From contig NC_091941.1 of NCBI RefSeq assembly GCF_041260155.1, positions 39,752,747 to 39,816,746 on the forward strand: a DNA stretch of 64,000 nucleotides. The letters run 5' to 3'. The position numbers and the translations under genes were made by a program. The stretch comes from Ptychodera flava (Eukaryota; Hemichordata; Enteropneusta; Ptychoderidae). The notes under the pieces are model-generated. The model was not told the origin of the DNA and made no database searches. It saw only the letters and a list, made by a program, of their open reading frames with translations. Positions 11,381 through 26,200 of this stretch are shown piece after piece (position 1 is the stretch's first letter; the number at the start of each line of letters is the position of its first letter).

Positions 11381-13617
11381 CTTGCCTAGTTCAAAAAATA
11401 ACACTCCCTTTTTCTGCAGTTCAGTTAACCCAGTTATCTGAAAGAAAGTGTGGATTGAAATCATGAAGGGTACGGTTAGATACTAGTAGTCTGTTAAAAT
11501 AAACAACGCGGGCGGTTTGCTAGTTTGACAAGTTAGTAATGATTTTTTTCGGTCGTGAAAAATTGCAGAGAAAATGTTGTGCGGAGTTCTAATATTGTTC
11601 TTGCCACTTCAGAGTCAAATTTTTTGTCGAATCTTCAGATTAATAATTGGTGAGTCAGTTATCAACCCATTTGCTAGTTTTTAAACCTATACTTTGGACA
11701 AATTTCCACCATTAATTCGAATCTGACATTACTATGTCGGATATTGACAATTTTATTAGGGGTCATGGCCCTTTACTCATGACGACAGAGGTTAAATACA
11801 ATAAAGGGTCGTTTATAATACATGGCCACTGAGTGGTGATACGAACACGCGTATGAAAACTGTACTGAGCTGAGAGCAGTGTACCTTAAGAAGTCGCTAG
11901 TATTCTTAGAAAATTACAAATTCCTAGATCATAACATCATCAGTAATTGTTTTCATATACTGCTGACTTGAAGTCTCTGCTGCTTTAAAACACTGACGTT
12001 ATGTTTGTGTTATGTTCATTACTTTACCTGTTGATCTTGTAATCCACAGAATGGTCTATTGAATCATGCCGATCCAGTAATGACATAGGGTGTTGATCAC
12101 CGTTTTACTCGCCGGATTCACGCAAAAAATAGGAAGTTAGTACTGAATGGGACTACATTATGTGATTCAGTTCCCACAGACATGATTCCAATGTGTCAGG
12201 ACACCAAGTTATGCTTCTGTTTTATACTGTGTTTTGTACGAATAAAGGTCAAGGAGTGACCTTCCACCTGTCTTGGGCGTTTGCTATGGTATTATCAGCT
12301 GACCAGCTTACTGTTGGATATTAACTTCATTAACAGCAACTATGGCCCTCGGTAAAACGAGGACAAAGATTCACACTCGGCGATCGCCTTTAATTTACCC
12401 AGAGTCTTCCATTAAACGTTCAATCACAATTCAGTCGTTAAGGGGAGAAAGATATTTGTGAATTTACATGAAGCCATAGAATGTGAAATGAGCAAACAGC
12501 TGCATGTGTCGGGAACCCATTGCTGCGATAGGATGTCATCATTGTTGAAATGAGGGAGTAGTAATAAATACAGATTTCCCAATCGAGATATTTGACCATA
12601 TAACACCATCTAAGTTTATTGGTAAGCTTAATACTGCATGGCGTCAGTAATATACAAGTATTTGTTTGAATTTCGTCTGAAACTTACATTGAATTTAATA
12701 TCGTCTCTGTACGAGCTGATGACTGTGTAAAGTGATAAGAAAGCAGTGAACTGTCACATGATGCTTATAAACGTGACAACACGTGACGTGACGTCATGTC
12801 TTGGTCATTCATGGAGTACAATCCGATCGCAGTAGTGTAGTCTCATCCAAGGTCATCTTCAACCCGAACTACATGAACAAATCGAAGGAAACCATTTATA
12901 GTCGTTTGAAGTATTTGCAACATTAATGATCATTGCCAAGCGAAATGAGCCGAAACAATGTTGTTTCTCGAATTAACAAAATCACGCTGCCAGGAATTTA
13001 AATTATACCAATTACACTGCGATTTTTAAATATTTGCGGTAAGTAAACGTTTCTGATGTGTAAATGCTAAAAGAAGATATTGTGCTTGTCCAAAGATCAG
13101 CGCCATCAGTCAACAAACTGAACATCAATAAAACTGTCACATGATTAACCTTTAAGCCTCGATTACTCGTGCTTGAAACGGTGGGTTTTTTCTCCGTGAA
13201 CAATGTTGTCGAATAGTTTATGGCTGCCAACTTGTTTAAAATCTTTCCGTTGCTATATCATTTTATTTGATATCAGTGCTTTATTCGCTCTGTATGTAAG
13301 TTGCTCACTATACAAGAACCGAACCGTTGAAAAGAACCATGGGATAACAAAGGACAGGGTAGCAAAATTACTGACAGCTGATGACAAACTCATCTTAACT
13401 ATCATTTGATGTACAGTGTCATTGATGTACTCCCCTCTAAGATTATATTTTAGATAAATATCTCTGGTGACAGATCGCTCTCTAGTCAAAAAGTATAAAA
13501 TACTGACTTAAATCTGTCCTGCATACAAATGAGTTGTTCACCGTTCATATTCAATAAATACACATACAAATCGCTTGGCTTTCCTGTCACCTGTGTTCGC
13601 AGATGCAATAGGCCTAA
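11381..13617. other. 5' flank of gene A and spacer
   Basis: No gene recognised. This is the presumed promoter side of gene A. I saw no convincing TATA box and no further OSTalpha exon. Short open frames here lack recognisable motifs. Confidence 0.4.
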
Positions 13618-14914
<1,297 letters not shown>

Positions 14915-15265
14915 TAACCTATCCCATGATGACGTCCTTACATTTTTGATGTTACAACCGACAACGACTCTCACGATAAAAACTAATCGGAAATTTAGTA
15001 AAGTATCTGGTTACGCTGACCATTTTACAAATGTTTCTCAACATCTTGCAAGGTAAAGCAGCTTCAAAGCTTAAGTTAAGCTGTCCGTCGAAGTAACTAA
15101 AAATTCACAAACATAGTTCAAAAAAGCATCCCATCTGGGATAACCAGTCACAAGAATTTATACGAACGTAGACGTACACGTTTGGTGTCAGCATTTAAAA
15201 TTGTCATTCAACCGATTCTGATGGCTTTGATGCGGCACACAAGACCATACTACACAATTGCCACC

Positions 15266-15271
15266 TTTAAT
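15266..15271 (-). promoter_or_regulatory. Possible polyadenylation signal of gene B
   Basis: ATTAAA on the minus strand about 50 bp beyond the gene B stop codon. It is a common variant signal, assigned by position only. Confidence 0.4.
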
Positions 15272-15321
15272 GTAGCCTGAATTTCATATGTGGGACGTGA
15301 GGGCGTGTGTCATACTATAGG

Positions 15322-18300
15322 TTATGCATTTGATGACGGATTGTCGGTTTCCGAAGATTCCTGGGGACGTCGATGAACTAATTCGGGATTAAACATCGTC
15401 AATGGTGAAGGACTATGCACTGATCCGTTACTCTGTTCTAAGGTTGACCCTAATTTGTTTTCGATCGATGCCACAGTGACATCAATTTCTTCGGACGGGT
15501 CTTTGATATCACAGGATGCATCAAGGTCGGTACCATTGTGGAAGGCGTCCTCTATGGATTCGACATGTCCATGGAAGCCTCTACTGTCATGCGTGGTGAT
15601 GTCTATGTTTGTGACGCTGTCATCTTTGGAGTACTTAAGTCTCACTATATTATCAACATTGCCTCGTTCTTGTCTGTAGAATGCATGAGCAGCAAAGAAG
15701 ATTATCGTCATCTCATAGATTAGTAGAAAATTGTGTATCCCTGAAACATAACATTTTTTTCAAACATTATGTGCCAATGTAAATTTAAAGTTTCATGCAG
15801 GTGTTCATCACATATGATACGTAGTTTATACTTCAAGAAAACGAAGAAAACAAAACAAGTATTTGAAATTTACAAAACATGCGTTGCTATACATCCAGCG
15901 TGACCAAATAAATGTTAATTGTACATCAAAGCTGCAGACGTAGATAGAATTTAGAGATACTTACAGTAAGCCCTTGTTTCAAAATCTATTGGAGGTTTGC
16001 ATTTGATGACGCCACTTGAGGTGAATATTGATATGATTAATGGTTGGATATTTGCGAATACCATTGCCAGCTGGAAACAAACGAACTTGGCGTGCATACG
16101 GAAACCTTCTAAGAGATCTTTGGAGGCTGCGTAAATAATTGAAAGTCCATAAACACCAACAAGGGTTGATATGGTTGTAGCAGTGATTATGTAGAAATAG
16201 GGATCGTTCCAGGATATCTGTGGAATTAAAAGTTAAACAGTCACGAATTAGACATAATATGCATGTATATTACTACAATGACATACAACATACACGCACG
16301 TGAGCACACATGTATGTATGTATGTATGTAATAATAATAATATTTTATTGCTTGCTTATAGGATTTACATCACATTTGTGGCAATAAAAGTGTGATACAA
16401 AAATAAGTTCAAATTTTTCTTCAATAAAGATAATGTATTACAGTATAATAATAGAAGCTAATTGTCAGTCCTAAGTATGTATAGCTCTTAACAAATTTGA
16501 TGCATGTACTACCATAGTTAAATAAGTGTTTATCTATCAAAGAAGATTTACTAAAATTAATTGCTTGGGTTTTCGGTAAATTAACATCAAGTTTCCAATT
16601 AGAGCAAAATGTGTGTAGTGTATTTAACTCCCTCTGCAAAGCTTCTTTTGAAGTAGAGATTAAAGACGAGGTCATCAGCGTAAAATAATGAGTTAATTGG
16701 AGTATTATTCAACACTGGTAGTTGAGTATTTACTTTGTCTAGATTTGTTTTCAAGTTATTGACATATAAATTGAACAGACTAGGACTTAGAACACAGCCC
16801 TGTTTTACTCCTTTATCAACTTTCAGGCTGGGCGAGATAAAATTATTTGTTTTGATGTGTATTTTTGTGTTGGTGTACATGTGTTTTATAAGTCTGTATA
16901 ATTTGCCATTAATGTTATTTTTGAGAAGTTTATGAAAAAGACCAACTCTCCATACCGAGTCGAAAGCCTTAGCAAAGTCAACAAAACAAACATAAATATT
17001 CTGCTTATTGTTAATATATTATTGTGTATTATTGTCTTCAGGGTAAATATGTGATCTCTTGTGCGATGGTTTTTGCGAAATCCAGCTTGATTATTATGTA
17101 TATAATATGATTGTCATCTAAAAAACTATTTAGCCTTTCATTTAGAATGTAAGAGAGAACTTTTCCTACACAGCTTCCGACAGAAATGCCCCTATAATTT
17201 TTCGGGTCATATTTATCTCCCTTTTTAAATAAATGTGTCATAATGCTTGTATTCCAGATGTCTGGAAAGTTGGATATATCTAGAATTGCATTAAATAATT
17301 TAGCTAAGGGTTTACATAGAAAGGAGGAACCATGTTTTAATAACTCTATACAAAACCCATCAATCCCTGCTGCTTTTTACTTTTAAATTTCTAATTGATG
17401 ATAACAGTTCTTTAGTTGTTATTGACTTATCCAGCTGCTGATTAGCCTGATTCTTAGTTTCTTCAGATGTTAAACTATCAATAATTTGCTGTTGGAAATC
17501 ATTATACCTGTCATTTTTAATTGAGCAAGAATTTTTGTAAAATTTCATCCATGCTGATGCTGAGATACAATCTCCAGTATTATTATCTTTATCATTATTT
17601 TTTAAGTACTTGATCAATTTCCACATATCATGTGAGTTGTTAGCATGAAGACTGTTTAGTTTGTCTAAGTTGTTTTGCCAGGAATGCAATTTCTTATTTT
17701 TAACAAGTTTTAACAAGTTGTATGTATGTATGTATGTATGTATGTATGTATGTATGTATGTATGTATGTATGTATGTATGTATGTATGTATGTATGTATG
17801 TCTACATGTCTGTCTGTCTATTTGTTGCTGTTTTCTCTCTGTTCACTGTACTATAACCCAATACAGACTCACCTGTCCAGACTGATATCCCCGATCAGCC
17901 CAGGCAATGAGTTCACAGTAGAGCACGATTGGACGAAACACAGCTATCTGGTATACCATTATTCCAGTTCTTTTCATGAATTTCCTTCAGGAGAAAATCA
18001 CGTGTCAGTGAGTCACGAAGAAAGACAACACGGACAAAGAAAAAAATAACAGCGTGGCGTCACACACAGACACTCAGTGTCATAATGGTAGACATAATAT
18101 GATGTAATGTAATGTTTATTGCATTTCAAGGCCGTCATAATGGTAGACATAATAGGATCGGTTTCGTGGTGAGACGTACTTTAAATTTACGGTCTGTATA
18201 ACCTGCAAATTAATCTGATAACCTAAAGAAATTCATAGAGTGTACGCCGTGGTTAAAACTTGTCATGCTTTCGCTATTCCTTATTTGAAAAAGTGCGAAA

Positions 18301-20230
18301 TGTTAATATCTGTCTTAACTTTTGCATCACATCCATTAAATTGCTAAGTCATTCATGTTGGTGTCACTTTGTATTGCAGGATGATCAAATATTGTAAAAT
18401 CACTAAATGCAATCTGTTCAATTCTAATTAGACGGGCAAATGCGTTGTCATTTTGAATAAAACAACTTAATCGAAAGCCAAAATTGTCAGTACGCATGCA
18501 GAGGGATGGGGACATGACCAACGCTTAAACCAGTCTCATCAGGTTTTCGATGAAAAAAACCAACAATTTGTCAAGAATGGTACACTTTAACGTTGGCATT
18601 CATGTTGACTAATGAGAATGTATCACATGATCTGAAGGAGCTCGACAGAAAAAAACGTACGTTTAAACTTTCACAAAGTTAGATGTGCTTCATGATTACT
18701 TACTTGGTCAATGTTAATTCAGGTAGACACTTACAACAGCAACACAAAGGTAATTCTGTCATGGGTAAGGTTTTACCTTCCAGTTTCTTATACAACTCAC
18801 GATCACTGCCATAAAATTCGAATATCAAGACTTGGAAGAGATATACAGCAATAGATAAATATCTATAAGAAAGAGCAGAATAGTTCATCATATATTTTGA
18901 AAAGCGCAATTAAAAGAAAATATTCTAACGGCTTTCAAATAATGTTAAAAATGTTAAAAATAAAACTACAAAGAAAATGAATGGGCTACTTACGTGGAAG
19001 AGGTGAGATTGACGATTAAGTATGATAGTGGTACGTATAAACCAATCAGTGAAAAGATACAGTGTACCTGAAACAAACACGCACAGGGAAAATGACTAAT
19101 CGGTTGAATACTTCAAACATTATTCCAAGTCCATCTGATGATTACGACAAATGTCACGCTGTTTCTATTAGTTATTCTAATTTGTAGTTTGGTGACCCTG
19201 GATCAGTAACGCTGGCTATTTGTGACGTCAGCTTTACTGATGACTACTCTGTCAAATGCATGACATCGTTAATGCTGAAAGTTTGTAAAGACATTGTAAT
19301 GTACCCATGGTTAAAGGCTTAATCCCTGTATACTAAGTGGGAGAACTAGTGAATTGATTCAATTGACCTCTTGTATTGAATTGAACATAAGTGGTTTGAC
19401 TTCGCAAAAACTTCGTGTGACAGGTGAAAACACTCCGACAAACTCGTATTTTCGGACATCTACCAACACTTTGGAGGCTTGTACAAACATAGACAGCAGA
19501 GGTCCACGGTACAAACATATACATAACGCATAAATAAACTGACTGTTTGATTTATGTTTTGCGTTAACAGTGAGTGGACTCAAATGAGCTCGTTAGTTTG
19601 TTCTGACAATTTTAGAAAGATGTTTTACTGTGTATCTTCTTTATTATAGTAAGATAACATCTAAAGCTTTAAGTAAAACATTAGATTAGTATAAAATTGC
19701 TGTATAAAATGCAGAAATCTTGGTCTTGGAGTTGAGATGAACTTACCGGATATACACCGAGAACCCACAAGACAGCGGTTCTTCTGTATTTGTTGGCTAT
19801 TCGTTTATAGAGATAGTACACTGCTTCAAGATAGAATATGACAACAACGGTTGTACATACGGTGCATGACGTCAATATGGCGATTCCAGCACCATTGAGT
19901 TCTAAAATGAAAATGAAATAACCGATCACGCTTATGTTAATCAAATAATGCTACATTATTTGCTAGATGAGAACAGTTCTGTACGTCTCGTATCTGACGC
20001 TGCCAACAAGAAATCAGAACAGTAACAGAAAATGACAACCACAAAGAAGACACGGGACAGGTCAACATTTTCCGCACACAAAGTTAACGTTACGTCACTT
20101 GAAACCAAATGCATGTGTTGTCTGTTCATATCATCTTCGATCTTTGAACACTAAAAATATTGATTTGTATATACTTACTCTTCAGAAGATCCACTGAAGA
20201 GGGGGCGTAATCACTACAGTTATATCCCAT
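15322..20230 (-). CDS. SLC51A-like: Organic solute transporter alpha-like protein, gene B (7 exons, 407 aa)
   Basis: Second complete SLC51A-like copy. Coding exons: 20230-20179, 19901-19747, 19067-18994, 18862-18704, 17984-17873, 16217-15965, 15740-15322 (1224 nt joined, open throughout). Exon 1 gives MGYNCSDYAPSSVDLLK, the shortest N-terminus. Exon 2 carries FYLEAVYYLYKRIANKYRR, very close to human FLEDAVYLYKN. Exon 4 ends LCCCCKCLPE, the Cys cluster. Exon 6 has MHAKFVCFQLAMVFANIQP. Exon 7 begins with helix 7 (FLLIYEMTIIFFAAHAFYR) and continues with an acidic, Ser/Thr-rich tail of about 110 residues. In exon 3 the otherwise conserved Pro-Arg of helix 2 (human WIPRS) is Pro-Leu (YVPLS). Intron 5 contains a LINE and a (TATG)n tract. 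As a family member it should be a plasma-membrane organic anion/steroid transporter subunit, which in vertebrates needs a beta partner. Confidence 0.93.
16331..17716 (-). mobile_element. LINE fragment with reverse transcriptase, intron 5 of gene B
   Basis: A LINE inserted in gene orientation. Reading leftwards: a linker (17716-17360) ending ITTKELLSSIRNLKVK, an RT block HLFKKGDKYDPKNYRGIS (17241-17038), then KGVKQGCVLSPSLFNLYVNN and NSLFYADDLV (about 16830-16680), followed by REL-NTLHTFCSNWKLDVNLPKT (16675 onwards) up to KSYTYLGLTIS. These are RT motifs of the CR1/L2/Jockey-like LINE group. The blocks lie in different frames. After YLGLTIS the sequence passes straight to a 3' end with AATAAA and ATT repeats, so the RT C-terminus is deleted. 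The 5' end is truncated. (TATG)n microsatellite lies on both sides (16313-16330 and 17719-17800). Confidence 0.85.
17719..17800. repeat. (TATG)20 microsatellite
   Basis: Pure tetranucleotide tract between exon 5 of gene B and the truncated 5' end of the LINE. Confidence 0.97.
18079..18154 (-). mobile_element. 34-bp LINE tail with 21-bp target duplication
   Basis: Two exact copies of GTCATAATGGTAGACATAAT(A), at 18079-18099 and 18134-18154, flank 34 bp (18100-18133). On the minus strand that insert reads GGCCTTGAAATGCAATAAAC followed by ATTACATTACATCA: an AATAAA signal and an ATTAC-repeat tail, as at LINE 3' ends. It looks like an extreme 5'-truncated retroposition in intron 4 of gene B. Confidence 0.65.
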
Positions 20231-23200
20231 ATTTTGTCATCCGATCAATACAGCGTCTGCATAGGAAAACCAAAGACAAACACACCTGTCTGAGAGGTTG
20301 AAGACAAGTCAACTTCATCGTGTAATATTATGCTGCCATTGGTCGCCGAAGTATAAAATTGGAATATCAAAATACTCTCAGTGATCTTGAGGATGAGAAT
20401 GTCAGTGTCAGGCAATGGGGCAATGCAGTCACTAATCCTGGCAGACTAACGTTTTCAGTGCCTTATCACAGTGGGTTGAAAGAACTGAAAAGAACTGAAT
20501 AACAACGCGTGATCGAGAACAGAATGGATATTTGTTCAGAAAAAATGCAGACTGGCTTCAAAGTTCCAGTAATATTTATAAACAGAAAATGACGTCACGG
20601 CATAGTTACGCATTTAAAAACCAACATAGAAATGGCCCAGTCTAAATTGTTATCGTTCATTTAAATATTTGAATGTAGCCGTCTCTGTCATTTCGACATC
20701 AAGAAATTACCCGCTGTAACCATCAATTGAAATTACCCTCTGTAACCATCAATTGAAATTACCCACTGTAACCATCAATTGAAATTACCCTCTGTAACCA
20801 TCAATTGAAATTACCCACTGTAACCATCAATTGAAATTCCCCACTGTAACCATCAATTGAAATCAGATGAAGATGTTGGTTTGCTCTGACGACCTTTGTA
20901 CCAATCCCATCGACGAAGATGTCAATTTTCGATTTGATATTCTGTTTATCGTTATCATAGTTTGAAGACCTTAAACTTAACAGCTCTCAAGTACAAATAT
21001 AAAGATGAATCTGAGAGCTGTAAGTGAATGTATGCCTCATCCAATAAACACCATGGAAGAGTAGTGTAACGATGCCATACTGTACTAATATGTTGTCTGG
21101 GACACGTTACAATGCACATAAGAGCATTGGGAATTAATTAATCCTCGTCAAAAATCGGCATTTGTATGTGTTTGGCGATGGTAAAGACCTCTTCGATGAA
21201 TCGGATATGAAAGTTATCTTCCTCTGTATTAATATACAATTAACCTTGTTTTCCTTTGTTCGGCGATAAGAATTGATACTGTTCATAATTTTGCGACACC
21301 AAACAAATGACTACATAAGGTCATCTCTGGAAAGAAATTTGCTGAGTGTCGCCTAGTGATGAAACTGAACTGACTGAGCTTAGTTACACAGTGACATGTC
21401 AACAAAAGCAAACGACTAAAACGTTACAGTGTTTCCTAAGAAGTATTTTGAACAACCAGCAAGTTCATAAGTGATGTAATATAAGATTTAACGAATTCAA
21501 TTAGGGTCACCTATAAATGGGTGCGTTGAAAATAAGTTGAAAATAATTGTGGAGGGGTCATGGGTGAAATCGCATCTTCTGAACTTTGAAGTGTCTGATA
21601 TGTTTTAAGTCAAATTGTTCACAGTATCTGTGTATTTTGTAACATATCAATAGAAAGACAAGTATTCAAAGTAATGCTTACGCCATTGGAACAGATGGAG
21701 AAGTCCAATTTGAAGTAACGATTTCATAAATATCTAACGGAGTAGCCAGTTGATATAGTTTACACAGGAGGCTTATATTGAATGGTGGAAGTGTATTTAC
21801 AGTATACAATATTATGAACCGATGATTATTTCTATCTACGCATTGAATAATGTGGCTGTCCAGCCCATGTGATTCATTCAGGTTACCGTTAGACACATAT
21901 GCCTTAACGTTAGATACAGTGCCTCTAGGACTTCGGTGAAAAGTCCACACAGCTAAGGTCAGTATGGTCATGAACGCGTGATGTACCAGCGATTAACACT
22001 GTTATCATGCCAAAGCTGATGATACACAATATGATTGTAAGCCACGTTGACAGTTTAACAGAAATCAAGGGATGATTTTCCAGTCATACTTCAAAGTTTT
22101 ACAGATCTGTCGGTATGTTAGGTGTATATTGACTTTAGCATAATCAAACTTTGAATTTCTATGGCATAATTAGGCTTAAATTTCCATTGTTCTTTAACAA
22201 GGAAACGATGGGTCGATAAGGCATGGATATATAAAAGAAGTACTGTCAACGATTATTTGGATATTTCACATGGCTGATGGCAATATGATACCGCGTAGAA
22301 AGAGTTCCTATTTCTGTGATGCACAGAGCAAAATAATGTTGTTGTTAAATTCCATGGCTGCGACAAAAAGACAGAAATTAGACAAAGTGTGAATTGTAAA
22401 CGTGTGTGAATCTTACCTGTGGAAACGGTGACGAACTTGTGAGAATGTCACAATGATCAGACTTGACGAATATCGTCAAATTGGCAAATATTGCGACAAT
22501 TACACCATTGCAAACCGACGTCACTAACATTGGTGTCCGCCCACAGAACGGAGTCTAGTCTGTTGACTTTGATTCAGCTACTGATAGCAAATATCGATCA
22601 CCTGGTACCAGTTGAGTGTTAGGTAACAGACGATATCTGGCATCGTCTTGTTAAATATTATCTAATTTGAGGCAGTCAACTAAGTTAGATATCGATGTCA
22701 ACCCCTCTGCATTCGTGACTCCCTGTCTTCCTGTTTATTTTCCGTTAAGTGCGTTGCTCTTAGCAGTTGCATTGCTGGTAATTCTCTGTTCCGAATTCAA
22801 AACCAGGCTCGATCAAAATTGTTCGTCTGAAACAAGTGATATTTATTATTTGAAAATTAGCAAATCAGCTAAGAATTGCTCTAAATTGCACGTACCCTGA
22901 GTTCCGAATCACTGATCGCCACCTTTTTCTGTCTTGTCATGCTATTGAAAAGGGTCAAATAATTCGAACAACACTCAGCGTCTGTTTATGTCACATGATG
23001 TGTACTTGAAGGGACTACTCAGTCTATAACATAATGAAATTATTGAGGCAAAATACAGATTCATCAGGAGATGTTTCCAACATTCCACTCACCTTCCTTA
23101 TAGTAATAATGAGAAATCCAAGGAACAATGTTATCTGGCCGACCTGGTGAAAATTCCGATATTTTGCTTTCGCAAAACCCAAAACCACCCGCGGGTATTA

Positions 23201-26200
23201 ATGGTATTTTTTACCTTGCATTTACAGCTAAATAATGGATTCGTGTGAGGTTAAAATGAGCATTACCAATATTGCATATCATCGAGAACGAGATAACCTT
23301 GCATATAGTCCATGTACACAGATTGTGAGCGTTTAGATGATTCATCTTGTCGGTTGGAGACCATGGAAGGAAGGACTACAAATGTATAGTGCAATTGGAA
23401 ATGCCAGGGTTGTTCTATTAACTGTTTTCAGTGTGCCAGAGGTGATCTTGGAAAGCTAGTTTCTATTCAAAGTCACCCTTCTCAGTATTTTACGTTGTCG
23501 AGAGATTGAGATGCGACTCGTTGATCGAGACGTGATTATGCCGTAGAGATATAATATATGACCAATAGAAAGGATATTACTTTGTGATGCAGTTTGGACT
23601 CAGTCATACAAATTGCGAAACATAGCTACGATTCAACGAATGAAAGTCAATCCATTAAAGGATATTTGACCATACTATATCCAACGAACGATATCAAAAA
23701 GACAATACAGAACACAGGTATGAAGTCGGATATAAATCTTTGTCATGTAAGCGTTTTACTGTCAGTGAATTTCGTACTACATCATTTCATTGAAAACTGT
23801 CTATTCACGATTGTCAATCATACTCTTCAACACATCTGAAACAATTTGAAATCATTGATTGATGTTGTAAGTTAAATGCCCATTCGAAAAGCAAAGATCG
23901 TAAAATACATCGGAAGTAATATAATATCACAGCCCCAATTGATACAAATTATTTCTTGATGGGATACGGTTCAAGGTTAACTGTCACCTGTTCCAATTTG
24001 CCACAGTTACCATGGAAAGAGAAAATTTAACCTATCACAGATTTAAGCGGGTGGCCGCTTTTTACAAACAACGCCCCCAGATGGGCATTTTGAATACCAA
24101 GGAACGCCCTTTGACCGTATATGGGCATATTTAGATTACAGGTGACTGTATACCTTTAAGGTAGTTCGTGAATCGAAAGAATTGGAAGAATTAATCTTTT
24201 GCTCAAACTTTCCACGAGGAAACTTTCGACCAAATCAAGAATAAAAAATCTGGGGTTATCGTGCAAAGTTTGGTACCACAGAAATAAATTTAACAATGGT
24301 TAGTCTATGGGGAAATTGATTTTTTGATTTTCAATTAAGATGCTGAAAATTTTATTTTAACGTAGAGCTTCAAGACGTTTCCACACAAGTGATAGACTAG
24401 AAAAGTATTGTAAAATTTGCAGAGTCCGAAAATAGTCCTCGAGGCGCATTCATGCTTTAACAAAGGCCATGAAGCATACAGAGTGTCAAATGAAAAATGT
24501 TTAATGAAAAGAAACTAGATAACGAACGAAGTAAATACTGGATATTAAAATTACTACTAAAAGGCTTGTGAATAAGTAAGGAAAATGAACAAAATGACAT
24601 AATTGTTGGTCCAACAAAAAGAGTCTATAAATTGACAGACGTGTTCCCTAGGAAACTGCATTGATTAAGACGAAGTCCTCTATAAGCTTATACATATATA
24701 GCAAATGAGCCAACTGCCAGGGATCGGCATCAGTATGCCGTCTCTGCTAACAGCCCCAGTGTGAGGGTTCACCAAGGATTCTAACATAGTAGTACGCAAC
24801 TAGGATATGATAAAAATATATGTAGATACAAATAGCTGGAAATTCCCAAAATTAGAATTGAATAAGCAATATGTACAGAGACGAATGGCTTAACACTCAG
24901 TCTCACAACTAGGATGTTTCCAAGGTTGCCGTTACATACTCATCAGCAGAATTTTATCGTTTCCAAGGAGATAAATGTCACCCGGCCCGTCACCGGCAAT
25001 AGACAAACTAACATTTTACACTGGAGATGGATTCATGCACTTCAAAATCAGGGAATGTACCAGTGGTCTCCAACAGATCCCACAATTAGCAGACGACAAG
25101 CGACCTGGAAACATGAGGGTTTTTACAACATGTGGTCTCGTAAGCCTGTCAAAAACTGTCCTCTGGTCACATGAAGGAAACATCGTCAGCAAATAAAAGT
25201 GACACTAAACAATAAACTGCCAGTCACCAACAGATATGTCTTAAACGAAAATTGAAAACTTGGTTGGACTTATTAAAACTGCAAAAATGAAGTTCACACT
25301 AAAATCACAATAATGCAATCAGGCAGAGAATAGTAAGCATTCATTCCAATCTGTTCATTTTGGTGCTTGCATTCTACGTACTCATTAGCATTGGCAATTC
25401 GAATTACAGCGTTAACGTTGGAGGCAACTAACGAAATGTATCATTTTACACCAATCGTCGACAAAGTATGATTAAAGAATATAAAGTATATGTATTCTGA
25501 ATGTTTGTTTTTTGGTTTTCCTAGCCTGGATCTGTTGCCAGAAATTAAAGCAAGAAATCATAAAACATATCTGTTCTCTATGACAAACAAACAGTAATCT
25601 GACATCATGTGCATATCATGTGCTACAATTTAGAAATTAATCTTTACATAGTTTTATGTTCGTCGTCGTTCATATAGTAGGTTAACTCACAGACCCTCGA
25701 GAAACAATTTCTCGAGGGCCTATGGATAACTATAGCAGACATGCTTTGAAAGTTAAATATCCCTTGGTAAAGAGGGAGTAAAAATGGCAAGCATAAGAAG
25801 GAATATAAATTCATTCATTGAACATTGATGCAACCAGTCTATTTATGGAAATAACAATTTAAATTAAACGGTAAATTACGGTGAGACTGTCGGGTGCACC
25901 GAATGTAAACTATTATATAGTCAATACACAAGTCAATACCCTTAGCAAATAATTGTTGTTCATCTTGACAACTTTGAACGTTACTGGACTATATCCAATC
26001 AGCGAAAACCTACCAAGTATATTGATTACTGTAAAAGCTGTAAGTGCGCCACATGAATGAACTGAAAACTTATAGCCGCGATAAATATAAAGGAACGCCT
26101 AATCTTATTTGATAGAGGTGAAAACCAAAAATACTTTTGATAGAAAATAGAAATATGCGCGGCAAATATTTGACGGGGGGTGGGGGTGGGTCAGTAACAT

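Noticed and set aside
17661-18049. Plus-strand frames with MYVC repeats
   Set aside because: Translation of the (TATG)n tract, running antisense over exon 5 of gene B.
22430-22545. Signal-peptide-like minus-strand frame (MLVTSVCNGVIVAIFANLT) ending at a GTAAGA donor
   Set aside because: No in-frame acceptor downstream leads into an open exon, and the phase does not match OSTalpha exon 1.
24914-25196. Two overlapping plus-strand frames of 73-86 codons
   Set aside because: No recognisable motif and no supporting splice structure; probably chance.
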